Shown piece after piece: positions 55,202 through 64,000 of a DNA stretch of 64,000 nucleotides (the first letter of the stretch is position 1; each line of letters opens with the position of its first letter). Where the stretch lies: assembly GCF_000280495.2 (NCBI RefSeq), contig NZ_CP018016.1:248001-312000 (forward strand), written 5' to 3'. The notes beneath the pieces are model-generated. The model was not told where the DNA came from. It ran no database searches and saw only the letters and a list, made by a program, of their open reading frames with translations. This DNA comes from Kosakonia radicincitans DSM 16656. GTDB taxonomy: Bacteria > Pseudomonadota > Gammaproteobacteria > Enterobacterales > Enterobacteriaceae. A program made the position numbers and the translations under genes.

Positions 55202-56251
55202 TTACCCGGGCAGGCGGCTTTTCGGTCTGCCTGGCCCCAGCAAAATCGCCAGTTTGCTGCCACCGGTGGTGGTTTCCATCCAGATCTTACAGACACTGGT
55301 CAGCGGTACTGACAGGAGCATACCGATCGGTCCGAGCAGCCATCCCCAAATCAACAATGACAGGAACACCACCAGCGTGGACATCCCGAGACGGTGGCCC
55401 ATCATGCGCGGTTCAAGAATGTTGCCAATCACCATATGTACCACCAGGAACAGCGCGCCAACCAGCAAACATTCGTAGGCGCCATTGAACAGCAACGCCT
55501 GAATCATCGGTGGGATTGCGGAGAGCACCGAGCCGATATTCGGTACATAGTTGAGCAGAAAAGCCAGTACGCCCCACATTAACGCAAATTGAATATCCAG
55601 CAAAACCAGCCCCAGCCAGACAATCAGGCCGGTCCAGACGCTGAGCAGCGTTTTCAGCGCCAGATAGTGAGAGACGCCTTTTAACGCACGGTGCAGCCCG
55701 GCAATATGCACCTGCGGGTTGGTAAGGGCAAAACGCATTTTGTAGGGAACGTGGCGTACTTCAAACAGCATAAACACCACGGTCATCACCAGTAGCACAA
55801 TGCTGGCCATCGCGTTCGATAGCTGAGTCGCCATGGACGTTGCGAAAGTCATTAACCGCTCGGAGTCCATGCGTTGCAGTATGCGCTCTGGCGACATATG
55901 CAGCCGGAGGAAGGGCATAGCATCTTGCAACTGGAGAAATTTGCGCGTGAATTCGCGATTGTATTTCGGCAGCAGGGTCATAAAGTCATTCACCGATGCG
56001 GCAAGCACCGCGAGCAGTGCGGTGAGGAAAATCAGCATCACCAGCACCACAATTGCAATGGCGACCGGGCGTTTCAGGCCGCGGCGAATAAACCAGCTCA
56101 CCAGTGGGTTAAGGACGATGGCGAAAAAGAGCGCCAGCAGCAGTTGCACAATAATGTCAGCGGCGGCGTGGATCCCGGCGAGGATCACCACCAGTGCTGC
56201 CAGTTTTAACAGAATATGAAGACCTGCCTGGTCCGGTTGAGGTTGTGTCAT
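55202..56251 (-). CDS. yhhT: AI-2E transporter family protein YhhT
   Basis: A 349-residue membrane protein of the AI-2E/PerM family with about eight helices. The segment LLNYVPNIGSVLSAIPPMIQALL and the C-terminal VVFLSLLIWGWLLGPIGMLLSVPLT are diagnostic. Length equals E. coli YhhT. Family members export small molecules or act as antiporters; the E. coli substrate is unknown. Followed by a strong terminator and divergent from yhhS. Confidence 0.93.
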   Translation of the reverse strand: MTQPQPDQAGLHILLKLAALVVILAGIHAAADIIVQLLLALFFAIVLNPLVSWFIRRGLKRPVAIAIVVLVMLIFLTALLAVLAASVNDFMTLLPKYNREFTRKFLQLQDAMPFLRLHMSPERILQRMDSERLMTFATSMATQLSNAMASIVLLVMTVVFMLFEVRHVPYKMRFALTNPQVHIAGLHRALKGVSHYLALKTLLSVWTGLIVWLGLVLLDIQFALMWGVLAFLLNYVPNIGSVLSAIPPMIQALLFNGAYECLLVGALFLVVHMVIGNILEPRMMGHRLGMSTLVVFLSLLIWGWLLGPIGMLLSVPLTSVCKIWMETTTGGSKLAILLGPGRPKSRLPG

Positions 56252-56397
56252 TCGGCATTCCTTTTGTCATCACGCCCGTTAAGTGTAGTGCCCCGTAACG
56301 TCTTCGCCCGACAGAGATATTCTTAAAGTGGGTGCTGATTTCTGCGCCCTGACGTGATAATAGTGAAACACTGTTGTGAATCTCTGGGTCAAACTTC

Positions 56398-57594
56398 ATG
56401 CCTGAAAATGCCGCTGAACCGGCGCTTAGCGGATTGCGCCTCAATCTGCGGATTTTGTCCGTCGTTATTTTTAACTTTGCCAGTTATCTCACCATTGGAC
56501 TGCCGCTGGCGGTGCTGCCTGGCTATGTCCATGATGTGATGGGTTATAGCGCCTTCTGGGCCGGGTTAGTGATTAGCCTGCAATATTTCGCCACGCTGCT
56601 CAGCCGACCGCATGCCGGGCGCTATGCCGATTTATTGGGGCCGAAAAAGGTCGTTATCTTTGGTCTGTGCGGTGCCTTTCTTAGCGGTCTCAGTTACTTG
56701 CTGGCGGCAATGGGCAGCAGCCCTGGCATATTAAGCCTGGTGTTGTTGGGCCTCGGGCGTGTGATTTTGGGTATCGGCCAGAGCTTTGCCGGGACCGGCG
56801 CGACGCTGTGGGGCGTGGGCGTTGTCGGTTCCATTCATATTGGTCGCGTGATCTCGTGGAATGGCATTGCCAGCTACGGCGCAATGGCGGTGGGTGCGCC
56901 GCTCGGCGTACTCTGTTACCGCTATGGTGGGTTACAGGGTTTGTCTTTAGCCATTATGGGCATTGCGTTGCTGGCGATTGTGCTGGCATTACCGCGGGCG
57001 AGTGTGAAGGCCAGTAAAGGCAAACCACTGCCGTTTCGCGCAGTGCTGGGGCGCGTCTTGCCGTACGGCATGGCACTGGCGCTGGGCTCGGCAGGGTTTG
57101 GCGTGATAGCGACCTTCATCACGCTCTATTACGCGGCCAAAGGCTGGGACGGCGCGGCATTTGCCTTGACGCTGTTCAGCTGTGCGTTTGTTGGCACCCG
57201 TTTGCTGATACCGAATGGCATCAACCGTTTTGGCGGCCTGAATGTATCGATGATCTGTTTTGTGGTCGAAACGCTCGGTCTGGTACTGGTGGGGCTGGCG
57301 GTAGATCCGTGGATGGCAAAACTCGGTGTGTTTCTTGCCGGCGCCGGTTTCTCGCTGGTGTTCCCGGCGCTGGGCGTCGTAGCCGTGAAAGCGGTGCCGC
57401 AGAATAACCAGGGTTCCGCGCTGGCGACCTATACGGTGTTTATGGATTTATCGCTGGGTATTACCGGTCCGCTGGCAGGGTTGCTGATGGCATGGGCGGG
57501 CGTGTCGTCGATTTATCTGGCGGCGGCAGGGCTGGTGGCAATCGCCTTGTTGTTAGCCTGGCGATTAAAACAAAAGCCGGTGTCGGTGGGATGA
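56398..57594 (+). CDS. yhhS: MFS transporter YhhS
   Basis: A 398-residue major facilitator with 12 helices. Between helices 2 and 3 stands the MFS motif A form ATLLSRPHAGRYADLLGPKK, and GRVILGIGQSF and SLGITGPLAGLLMAWAG follow. E. coli YhhS is 405 residues and is linked to glyphosate/arabinose efflux in overexpression tests; natural substrate unknown. Convergent with dcrB across a bidirectional terminator. Confidence 0.93.
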   Translation: MPENAAEPALSGLRLNLRILSVVIFNFASYLTIGLPLAVLPGYVHDVMGYSAFWAGLVISLQYFATLLSRPHAGRYADLLGPKKVVIFGLCGAFLSGLSYLLAAMGSSPGILSLVLLGLGRVILGIGQSFAGTGATLWGVGVVGSIHIGRVISWNGIASYGAMAVGAPLGVLCYRYGGLQGLSLAIMGIALLAIVLALPRASVKASKGKPLPFRAVLGRVLPYGMALALGSAGFGVIATFITLYYAAKGWDGAAFALTLFSCAFVGTRLLIPNGINRFGGLNVSMICFVVETLGLVLVGLAVDPWMAKLGVFLAGAGFSLVFPALGVVAVKAVPQNNQGSALATYTVFMDLSLGITGPLAGLLMAWAGVSSIYLAAAGLVAIALLLAWRLKQKPVSVG

Positions 57595-57643
57595 TTGCTC
57601 TCTAGCGCTCTGTTTATCGGGCCGACAGTGCCATTCGGCAATA

Positions 57644-57671
57644 AAAAAGGGAACCCGCAGGTTCCCTTTTT
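57644..57671. terminator. Bidirectional terminator yhhS/dcrB
   Basis: Perfect 12-bp arms with A5 on the left and T5 on the right (57644-57655, 57660-57671) and a CGCA loop sit between the convergent genes, so each strand sees a hairpin followed by a U-run. Confidence 0.95.
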
Positions 57672-57687
57672 ACCACTCGCAGCGTGA

Positions 57688-58245
57688 TTATTTCACCACG
57701 ATGGTATTGATGATGTTTTCTGCGGCGGTTTGCGCCTGCTGCTGGTTATCTGCCGGCAGCGTGACCTGCAAGGTCAGCAGTTTATTGTCGACTTTCCCCA
57801 GCACCACGGAAGACCAGGCTGTCTGACCTTTGGCCGAGATAATGCTGTCGAGTTGTTGCAGCGTCTGGCCTTTGATCTCAATCGCTTTATTGGTCACAAC
57901 CTGCAACTGCGGGTCGCGGACACGTTGTTGATCTTCCAGACGTTTCGCCAGCGCCGCTAAATCTTCCTGCGTATTGTCGCCAACGATAACGATCACCGCT
58001 TTCTGGCCGGTGGCGTCGGAGTAAACGTGCATATTATTAGACTGGGTGCCCAGCTTGCCGCTCTGATCGGTCATATCCGCCGGCAGCGAAAAGCTGAGCT
58101 TGCCGTCAAGCAGCGTTACCGGCTGGCCTGTTGCATTGCTTTCAGCTGAAGCGGCCTGAACCGGCTTCTTGCTGTCGCTGTTATCACAGGCAGCCAGCCC
58201 GACGACCAGCAGGCCAATACCGACATATTTAACCAGATTGCGCAT
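57688..58245 (-). CDS. dcrB: DcrB family lipoprotein
   Basis: A 185-residue lipoprotein with lipobox GLAAC at residue 20 and the DcrB (DUF1795) domain ([21 protein letters not shown]). E. coli DcrB is needed for phage C1/C6 adsorption and for envelope lipid transport. The start chosen, ATG 58245, gives the lipoprotein signal [20 protein letters not shown]; the longer frame would bury it. The same fold appears in the EagR chaperone at 3.9 kb. Confidence 0.95.
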   Translation of the reverse strand: MRNLVKYVGIGLLVVGLAACDNSDSKKPVQAASAESNATGQPVTLLDGKLSFSLPADMTDQSGKLGTQSNNMHVYSDATGQKAVIVIVGDNTQEDLAALAKRLEDQQRVRDPQLQVVTNKAIEIKGQTLQQLDSIISAKGQTAWSSVVLGKVDNKLLTLQVTLPADNQQQAQTAAENIINTIVVK

Positions 58246-58317
58246 TGACTTCTTCCTTTCAATAAACAGCCATAACGGCTCAGCGCTCCATCTTATCACA
58301 TCTGCTTAGCGGTACTC

Positions 58318-58983
58318 TTAACTGGCCTGCAACGCGTTAATTTCAGATTTGTCTGCCAGCCTTTTCAGTAACATATTCAATAACACACCGTACATCGGCA
58401 GGAAGAAGGCGATGCTGATAAGTACTTTAAAGCTGTAATCCACCAGCGCGATTTCCGTCCAGTGCTGCGCCATAAACGCATCCGGACTGCGCCAGAAAGC
58501 AATAAAGAAGAACGCAACGGTGTCGCTGGCGTTACCGAATACGGTGGAGGCTGCAGGCGCAAGCCACCAGCGGCGATTCTGACGCAGGCGGTTAAACACA
58601 TGCACGTCGAGAATTTGCCCCAGCGCATAGGCCATAAAGCTGGCGCTGGCGATACGGGCGACAAACAGGTTGAAATGCGCGAGTGCGCCAAAACCCTGCC
58701 AGCTTCCCATATAGAACAGCGAAGAGATCACGTAAGAGGCCAGCAGCGCAGGCACCATCACGGCGAAAATAATGCGTCTTGCCAGCGGCGCGCCGAAAAT
58801 GCGCACGGTTAAATCTGTCGCGAGGAAAATAAACGGGAAACTGAATGCGCCCCAGGTGGTCTGGAAACCAAAAATGGCGACCGGCAGCTGCACCAGATAG
58901 TTACTGGAGATAATCACCAGCAGATGAAAAAGCGAAAGCCAGACCAGCGCTTTCATGCGCTGTGAGGATGAAAATTGCGTCAT
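58318..58983 (-). CDS. yhhQ: Queuosine precursor transporter YhhQ
   Basis: A 221-residue inner-membrane protein with about six helices. FLATDLTVRIFGAPLARRIIF and the N-rich VFGNASDTVAFFFIAFW block match YhhQ, which imports 7-cyano-7-deazaguanine and 7-aminomethyl-7-deazaguanine for queuosine in tRNA. Start ATG 58983 (MTQFSSSQRMKAL) matches E. coli. Confidence 0.95.
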   Translation of the reverse strand: MTQFSSSQRMKALVWLSLFHLLVIISSNYLVQLPVAIFGFQTTWGAFSFPFIFLATDLTVRIFGAPLARRIIFAVMVPALLASYVISSLFYMGSWQGFGALAHFNLFVARIASASFMAYALGQILDVHVFNRLRQNRRWWLAPAASTVFGNASDTVAFFFIAFWRSPDAFMAQHWTEIALVDYSFKVLISIAFFLPMYGVLLNMLLKRLADKSEINALQAS

Positions 58984-59171
58984 ATTGTGACCTTTTTGGT
59001 AAATGGGGTGAGGGAACCCAGTACTTTTTTGTGCTCTGCCACGCAGAGCCGCCGCATGATACTGCAACTATTGCCGGATGCAATGGTTAATTTTAACGCA
59101 ATCGTTAACCTTGCTTGCGTCACAAAAAAGGCAGCGTAAACTAATGCGGTTTTTTCCCTTGCGAGATGAAG

Positions 59172-59417
59172 ATGACCGATTTCTTTTCCACTGCTGACCA
59201 TACGCTGGATGCGCAGGGTTTACGTTGCCCGGAGCCGGTAATGATGGTGCGCAAAACCGTGCGCAATATGCAGGTTGGCGAAACATTGCTGATTATCGCC
59301 GACGATCCGGCAACCACCCGCGATATTCCCGGCTTTTGTCGTTTTATGGAGCACGAGCTGGTTGCCGGGCAAACCGAATCACTGCCGTATCGGTACGTGG
59401 TGCGTAAAAGCCACTAA
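59172..59417 (+). CDS. tusA: Sulfur carrier protein TusA
   Basis: An 81-residue sulfur relay protein; the persulfide cysteine is Cys19 in [12 protein letters not shown]. TusA takes sulfur from IscS and passes it to TusBCD for 2-thiouridine in tRNA, and influences molybdenum cofactor synthesis. Another ATG stands 6 nt upstream; the second matches the known N-terminus MTDxF. It overlaps the end of zntA by 4 nt on the opposite strand. Confidence 0.96.
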   Translation: MTDFFSTADHTLDAQGLRCPEPVMMVRKTVRNMQVGETLLIIADDPATTRDIPGFCRFMEHELVAGQTESLPYRYVVRKSH

Positions 59418-61630
59418 TCTTTGCTGCGTAACAGGCGCAACGCATTGGCTGTCACCAGCACCGTTGCGCCGGTATCCGCCAGCACTGCCAGCCACAGCCC
59501 GGTCATTCCCAGCAGCGTCGTCAGCAGAAAGATAGCTTTCAAACCCAGCGCCATGGCGATGTTCTGGCGAATATTGCTGTGCGTCGCACGCGCCAGGCGG
59601 ATCATCTGCCCAATGCCGATCAGACGGTTATGCGTTAAGGCCGCGTCCGCCGTTTCCAGCGCCACATCGGTGCCGCTACCCATCGCAATCCCAATGGTTG
59701 AGGCTTTCATGGCGGGCGCATCGTTGATGCCATCGCCTACCATCGCCAGCGGTGAACGCTGATTCAGCGCCTGTACCGCCTGCACTTTATCTTCCGGCAA
59801 CAGACCGGCGCGGAAATCCAGCCCCAGCTCCCCGGCGATCGCTGCCGCCGCGCGCGGGTTATCTCCGGTCAGGATCACCCCCTGAACGCCCAGCGCATGC
59901 AGCGCGGCAACCGCTTCTTTGGCGTCATCACGCAGCGTATCCTGCAACGCCAGCGTGCCAATCGCTTCGCCATCGCGCTCAACCACAATCACCGTCTGGC
60001 CGAGGCTCTCCTGCTGATGAATGTGTGCTAACAGGTTCCCCAGCGTATCTTGCGGCAGTTTATCCGGTGCGCTGATGCGAATATATTGCCCGTCAATCTG
60101 TGCTTCGATCCCTTTTCCGGCCAGTGTTCTCTGCGCTTGCGCCGTCGGAATCGGCAACTGGCGGCGCTGTGCTTCCTGTACAACAGCCTGCGCCAACGGG
60201 TGAGTGGAACCCTGTTCAACGGCGGCGCTGAGCGCCAGCAGTTCCGCTTCGTCGATCCCTGCCAGCGGCGTGACCGCGACAACCTGCGGTTTGCCAATGG
60301 TCAGCGTGCCGGTTTTATCAAATGCGACCTGGCGGATGCGACCAAGTTGCTCCAGCGCCGCGCCACCTTTGATTAACGCGCCACGCCGTGCAGCTACTGC
60401 CAGCCCGGAAGTAATCGCGGCTGGCGTAGAGATCACCAGCGCGCACGGGCAACCGATCAACAGCAATGCCAGCCCTTTGTAGATCCACGGTAACCACGGC
60501 GCAGCGAACAGCAGCGGCGGCACAACCGCGACCAGCAGCGCTACTGCCATAATCGCCGGTGTATAGATGCGGCTAAAGCGATCGATAAAGCGCTCAATTG
60601 GCGCGCGACGCTCTTCGGCCTCTTCAATCAGCTTGAGGATACGGTCGATAGCGTTTTCGCCGGGCTTCGATACCACTTCCAGCGTCACCAGCCGATCGAT
60701 GCTGGTGGCACCGGCCGGTACTGATTCGCCGCAAGTGCGTTCCACCGGCACCGATTCGCCGGTCAGGGCACTTTCATCAAAACTGGCAAATGCCGACACC
60801 AGCTTGCCGTCGGCGGGTAAACGCCCACCCGCCGGAACTTCAATGGTGTCGCCTGGCTGTAACTCGCTGGCGGCGACCGTCTGGCGCTCACCGTTACGCA
60901 AGCGGATGGCGGTATCCGGTTTCAGCGCCATCAGTGCGCTTACGCCGCGGCGTGCGCGGCTGGCAGCCCAGCCTTCAAGGCGTTCGCCAATCAGAAACAG
61001 CAGCAATACCATCGCTGCTTCCGCCGTTGCGCCAATAAACAGGGCGCCAATCGCCGCCACGCTCATTAACGTTTCGATAGCAAACCAGCTACCACTTTTG
61101 ATTAAGCGCAGCGCCTGGCGGGCAATCGGCCACAGGCCGACCAGCGTGGTGGCGATAAAAGCAGCCTGGCCCAGAGGATGGTTGAACTGCTCCAGCGCCC
61201 AACTGAGCGCCATCATTACCATCAGGACAATCAGCGGCAGGTTTTCCCGCAGCCGTGAAGGTGCTGGCTCGGGCGTGTTGTTCTCGCTGCGCAACTGGTA
61301 GCCAGCCTGCTGAACTGCCTGCTCGACGCGTTCGCGCACATCGCCGTTGGCCACAACGATCAGTTTTTCTGTCGCAAAAGTCACCTGAACCTGGCCAATG
61401 CCTTCAACCTGGCGGACAGCATTTTCCACTTTGCGGGCGCAGGCGGCGCAGTCCATACCAGAAACCAGCCAGCTATAGCGTTCGCCTTCCGCGCTCAGCG
61501 CCGGTTGCGCCTTGCTTTCGCAGGCACCATCAGCGCAGCAGGATTGCGGTTTCTCCGGCAACGGGCGCAGTTTTATTGCCGCAAACTGTGGGGCTTTTTT
61601 CGTGCCGGCGGGCGAGGTGGGGGTCGGCAT
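59414..61630 (-). CDS. zntA: Zn/Cd/Pb-exporting P-type ATPase ZntA
   Basis: A 738-residue P1B ATPase. An N-terminal heavy-metal domain has [10 protein letters not shown], and a Cys-rich [10 protein letters not shown] precedes it, favouring Pb and Cd handling. The core has [19 protein letters not shown] (metal site in helix 6), [13 protein letters not shown] with the phosphorylated aspartate, and [11 protein letters not shown]. It exports excess zinc. It is controlled by ZntR, whose operator lies just upstream. Confidence 0.97.
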   Translation of the reverse strand: MPTPTSPAGTKKAPQFAAIKLRPLPEKPQSCCADGACESKAQPALSAEGERYSWLVSGMDCAACARKVENAVRQVEGIGQVQVTFATEKLIVVANGDVRERVEQAVQQAGYQLRSENNTPEPAPSRLRENLPLIVLMVMMALSWALEQFNHPLGQAAFIATTLVGLWPIARQALRLIKSGSWFAIETLMSVAAIGALFIGATAEAAMVLLLFLIGERLEGWAASRARRGVSALMALKPDTAIRLRNGERQTVAASELQPGDTIEVPAGGRLPADGKLVSAFASFDESALTGESVPVERTCGESVPAGATSIDRLVTLEVVSKPGENAIDRILKLIEEAEERRAPIERFIDRFSRIYTPAIMAVALLVAVVPPLLFAAPWLPWIYKGLALLLIGCPCALVISTPAAITSGLAVAARRGALIKGGAALEQLGRIRQVAFDKTGTLTIGKPQVVAVTPLAGIDEAELLALSAAVEQGSTHPLAQAVVQEAQRRQLPIPTAQAQRTLAGKGIEAQIDGQYIRISAPDKLPQDTLGNLLAHIHQQESLGQTVIVVERDGEAIGTLALQDTLRDDAKEAVAALHALGVQGVILTGDNPRAAAAIAGELGLDFRAGLLPEDKVQAVQALNQRSPLAMVGDGINDAPAMKASTIGIAMGSGTDVALETADAALTHNRLIGIGQMIRLARATHSNIRQNIAMALGLKAIFLLTTLLGMTGLWLAVLADTGATVLVTANALRLLRSKD

Positions 61631-61668
61631 AGCATCCTCCGGTGAATGATAATTTTCTCATTAACCGG

Positions 61669-61700
61669 AGGATACACTCTGGAGTCGACTCCAGAGTCAA
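61669..61700 (-). promoter_or_regulatory. zntA promoter with ZntR operator
   Basis: A 22-bp perfect palindrome (61676-61697, ACTCTGGAGTC and its complement) sits between a -35 TTGACT (61700-61695) and -10 TATCCT (61674-61669) held 20 nt apart. This long spacer is the mark of MerR-family control; ZntR bound to zinc twists the DNA so that polymerase can start. It matches the E. coli zntA operator. Confidence 0.95.
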
Positions 61701-61705
61701 GCCTT

Positions 61706-62332
61706 TTAAATATACAGCGAACGGACGATCAGAAAATGTCCGGCGAAGTAGCAGGCCGAAGCGATGGCATTATCGGCACGGAAGCGTTTACGGTAGTGGC
61801 TCCCCAGCCAGACAATATTGCCGAGCAGCAGCAACGCCGCACCGACAAACGCCGACAGCGCGGGGCTGGTAGGGCGGAAGAACCACAGTTCGCCTGCCAG
61901 CCAGACCATCACCAGCGTCATGGCGATAAAGGCACATACGGCCATGCGCAGCTCTTCGAGGCGCGTCCAGATCACCGCCAACAGCAACGCGCCAATAACC
62001 AGCAGCACCACCGGCAACGGCCAGAAAAAGGAGAGTGTCATCTGGCTGGCGAAGTAAATGGTGTAAAGCAGATGGGCGAGGAAAAAAGCGCCGATGGCGT
62101 AGAGCATTTTTTGTCGCGGCAGCAAGGTTAGCGCATCACCCACCAGCGAAGCGCAGAGGCCAGCCAGCACCAGATAACTGATGGCGTCGAACATTGGCGC
62201 TTGCCTGGCCAGCAACAGCAGGAGCAGTAGGGTGACGGGTTTAAAAACCCAGCGCTGCCAGGTCGGGCCGCGATAAGACGCATCGACATACAACCAGCCG
62301 GACAAACAGACAGCGATAAATGACCACAGCAT
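61706..62332 (-). CDS. yhhN: Lysoplasmalogenase-like membrane protein YhhN
   Basis: A 208-residue, eight-helix YhhN/TMEM86-family protein. Conserved segments are [14 protein letters not shown] and [14 protein letters not shown], with the aspartate of the family. The animal relatives hydrolyse lysoplasmalogens; the bacterial role is unclear. Ends 6 nt before the zntA -35 box, so it may read through into zntA. Confidence 0.93.
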   Translation of the reverse strand: MLWSFIAVCLSGWLYVDASYRGPTWQRWVFKPVTLLLLLLLARQAPMFDAISYLVLAGLCASLVGDALTLLPRQKMLYAIGAFFLAHLLYTIYFASQMTLSFFWPLPVVLLVIGALLLAVIWTRLEELRMAVCAFIAMTLVMVWLAGELWFFRPTSPALSAFVGAALLLLGNIVWLGSHYRKRFRADNAIASACYFAGHFLIVRSLYI

Positions 62333-62461
62333 AATTAAGTCCCTGTATCTGTTATTGTTGCGTAAATCTCTCCTGTTCAGTGTAGTGGCGGAAAAAGGAG
62401 GATGACAATGCTATTTCACCCGCGATAAGCTCAATTCCGCTTTTTCTGACAGGGCGCCGTC

Positions 62462-62821
62462 ATGAGTAAACCACCGCTTTTTTTCATTCTTGTCATTGGC
62501 TTGATCGTCGTACTCGCTTCTTTTCGCTATGTTCAACAGCGGCGGGAAAAGGCGGATAACGATGCGGCTCCGCTACAGCAAAAAAACGTGGTGGTGAGCA
62601 GTAAGCGGGAAAAACCGCTCAATGATCGCCGTACGCGCCAGCAGCAGGAGATCCCGGCGGGCAGCGCCATGCGTTATGAAGCGCGTTTCAAACCGCAAAG
62701 CGGCGGGCTGGAGATGGTTTTTCGCGTTGATGCGCAGCAATATCATGCATTGACGGTCGGCGACAAAGGCGTGCTGAGCTATAAAGGGTCACGTTTTGTC
62801 GGCTTTGAACAAGCCCGGTAA
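62462..62821 (+). CDS. yhhM: DUF2500 membrane protein YhhM
   Basis: A 119-residue protein with one N-terminal membrane helix (FFILVIGLIVVLASFRYV) and a basic, beta-rich soluble part (MRYEARFKPQSGGLEMVFRV). It matches E. coli YhhM in size and place; function unknown. Convergent with yhhL across a short hairpin. Confidence 0.93.
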   Translation: MSKPPLFFILVIGLIVVLASFRYVQQRREKADNDAAPLQQKNVVVSSKREKPLNDRRTRQQQEIPAGSAMRYEARFKPQSGGLEMVFRVDAQQYHALTVGDKGVLSYKGSRFVGFEQAR

Positions 62822-62839
62822 GCGAGATGCCTCCGGGCT
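62812..62839. terminator. Hairpin between convergent yhhM and yhhL
   Basis: AGCCCGG (62812-62818) and CCGGGCT (62833-62839) enclose a 14-nt loop that includes the yhhM stop; the following U-run is weak. Confidence 0.45.
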
Positions 62840-62845
62840 ATAACG

Positions 62846-63121
62846 TTACTTCTTCGCTTTTAGTTTTTTCTGCCAAATCAATAGCTCAAACACGCCAAAC
62901 AGGAAAATGCGGATCTGCTCAGCTTTGCTCATTTGCGGGCCCTCTTTCGGCAACGCGGTTTTCAGCATTGTCGCCTGTAAGGCATGCATGAAAACGGTAA
63001 AGACCAGCGCGACGTTGACGAAAATGTTCAACGGGCGCGGAAACGGCTGGATCAGATTCCAGAGCAGAAAGGCCCAGACGCAAAGCATCAGCAGGCGTCC
63101 CAGATTAATCAGCAGCGGCAT
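62846..63121 (-). CDS. yhhL: DUF1145 membrane protein YhhL
   Basis: A 91-residue protein with two membrane helices (LGRLLMLCVWAFLLWNL and NIFVNVALVFTVFMHALQ) and a C-terminal lysine tail (WQKKLKAKK). ATG 63121 (MPLLINLGRLL) agrees with E. coli YhhL and overlaps the end of rsmD by 17 nt; a longer frame inside rsmD is rejected. Function unknown; co-transcribed with rsmD. Confidence 0.92.
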   Translation of the reverse strand: MPLLINLGRLLMLCVWAFLLWNLIQPFPRPLNIFVNVALVFTVFMHALQATMLKTALPKEGPQMSKAEQIRIFLFGVFELLIWQKKLKAKK

Positions 63122-63731
63122 GCTTCTCTCCTTGTGGTGCTTCGCGGTGATATAAACGATACGCGACCTGGCCCGCGACTTTCTCCCGGTGCAGAAGCCA
63201 GTGCGCTGGCACCGGCGGTAAGCCATTTTCGACTTCACTTTCGATATAAATTAATGCGTCATCGGCGAGCCAGCCGTTGTTTTCCAGCAGGCGCACGGTC
63301 TCTTCCAGCATCCCCTTACGAAACGGCGGGTCGATAAAGGCAATGGTGTACGGAGTGCCCTGGCCTGCTAAATAGGCCAGCGTATTGGTATTCACCACTT
63401 TGGCATTGACGGCTTTCAGCGTCGCCAGATTTTGCTGTAACTGCTGTGCGACGCTGCGCTCCATCTCCAGCAGGGTCGCACTGGCGGCGTAGCGCGAGAG
63501 CGCTTCCAGCCCTAATGCGCCACTTCCGGCAAAGCAATCAAGACAGTGCGCATCAACCATGGATGGCGCCAGCCAGTTGAATAAGGTTTCCCGCACGCGA
63601 TCGGTGGTTGGGCGCAGGCCGGGGCTATCCGGAACCGGTAATTTGCGGCCCCGCCACTGCCCGCCAATAATGCGTATCTGGCCGCTGGCGGCACGGTTAG
63701 GTTTCTTCATGGTTTTCGCTTTGCTCATCAT
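63105..63731 (-). CDS. rsmD: 16S rRNA (guanine-966-N2)-methyltransferase RsmD
   Basis: A 208-residue class I methyltransferase: SAM-binding LDCFAGSGALGLEALSR, catalytic DPPF in FIDPPFRKGMLEE and substrate region TTDRVRETLFNWL. It methylates G966 of 16S rRNA in the 30S subunit. Three ATGs are possible; 63731/63728 have an AGG nearby, while E. coli is annotated from the equivalent of 63710 (MKKPN). Divergent from ftsY, as in E. coli. Confidence 0.97.
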   Translation of the reverse strand: MMSKAKTMKKPNRAASGQIRIIGGQWRGRKLPVPDSPGLRPTTDRVRETLFNWLAPSMVDAHCLDCFAGSGALGLEALSRYAASATLLEMERSVAQQLQQNLATLKAVNAKVVNTNTLAYLAGQGTPYTIAFIDPPFRKGMLEETVRLLENNGWLADDALIYIESEVENGLPPVPAHWLLHREKVAGQVAYRLYHREAPQGEKHAAAD

Positions 63732-63899
63732 TTCGGCCTGCTATTCTAGCGGTCTGACGAAGGACGTTAAACCCTAATCCTCAGGCCGTGATGCGAGTTG
63801 AGGAAAGTGTTAGACTATCCGACTAATTAACAAATGTTTTCAGTCCCTGTCATGTAAGACGGGCTGCGCCATGAATCAACAGCGGGAGTGTAGTCGCCA

Positions 63900-64000
63900 A
63901 TGGCAAATGAGAAGAAACGTGGCTTTTTTTCCTGGCTCGGCTTTGGGCAGAAAGAACAGGCCGAAGAGGCGCAAACCGAATCACAGCAGGTAACTGAGCA
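63900..64000 (+). CDS. ftsY: Signal recognition particle receptor FtsY, 3' end outside window
   Basis: The first 33 codons are visible and match the E. coli start, including the membrane-binding KRGFFSWLGFGQKEQ, followed by the acidic A-domain. FtsY docks SRP-ribosome complexes at the membrane. It is divergent from rsmD across 168 bp. Confidence 0.96.
   Translation, partial: MANEKKRGFFSWLGFGQKEQAEEAQTESQQVTE

Noticed and set aside
59077..59090. GCCGGATGCAA near yhhQ as a REP element
   Set aside because: Only one half resembles a REP unit; no inverted partner nearby.
1..64000. CRISPR array, tRNA, rRNA, insertion sequence or integrase
   Set aside because: None seen: no regular short repeats with spacers, no recognisable tRNA/rRNA, no transposase or integrase protein, although the Rhs and metabolic islands look acquired.

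Overview
The window is a chromosomal segment of a gamma-proteobacterium of the family Enterobacteriaceae. Its right half follows the Escherichia coli backbone order closely: ftsY, rsmD, yhhL, yhhM, yhhN, zntA, tusA, yhhQ, dcrB, yhhS, yhhT, then acpT and nikABCDER. Gene content and codon use (GC-rich, accessory APE, padC, arn and T6SS genes) suggest a Kosakonia/Enterobacter/Klebsiella-like genus; the genus is an inference and was not tested by any search.

Layout: 1-1.4 kb, the end of a SerC-type aminotransferase and a GNAT enzyme. 1.9-10.6 kb, an orphan type VI secretion effector island: VgrG, an EagR (DUF1795) chaperone, a 1509-residue PAAR/Rhs protein with an exchangeable AHH-type nuclease tip, its immunity protein, then a displaced rhs fragment with a toxin remnant and an orphan immunity gene. 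10.7-13.6 kb, an AEC transporter, a MarR-GNAT fusion regulator under a striking palindrome, and an SDR. 13.8-24.4 kb, a metabolic island: a polar amino-acid-type ABC importer and a BisC-like molybdoenzyme on the plus strand; a lyase of the fumarase/aspartase superfamily, GNAT, M20 deacylase and MmgE/PrpD protein on the minus strand; and a divergent HcxA-like dehydrogenase. This set resembles the Bacillus subtilis yxe operon for S-(2-succino)cysteine salvage, with a lyase in place of the monooxygenase, and is the best candidate for an incompletely described system.

24.4-29.7 kb, the nikABCDER nickel importer with a textbook NikR operator. 29.9-31.3 kb, a LysR regulator divergent from phenolic acid decarboxylase padC. 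31.75-39.15 kb, the complete arnBCADTEF operon for 4-amino-4-deoxy-L-arabinose modification of lipid A, with a PmrA-type box upstream. 39.1-54.8 kb, a complete aryl-polyene-type cluster (three ketosynthase-fold proteins, ketoreductase, two dehydratases, two ACPs, AMP-ligase, acyltransferases, methyltransferase, LolA/MMPL/lipoprotein export set) ending in acpT, the phosphopantetheinyl transferase that should activate its two ACPs. It sits between acpT and yhhT, as in E. coli O157:H7, a region lost from K-12.

55-64 kb is conserved housekeeping: membrane transporters, the DcrB lipoprotein, tRNA modification (YhhQ, TusA), zinc export (ZntA with an intact ZntR operator), small membrane proteins, the 16S rRNA methylase RsmD and the start of ftsY. 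No rRNA, tRNA, CRISPR array, transposase or integrase was recognised.
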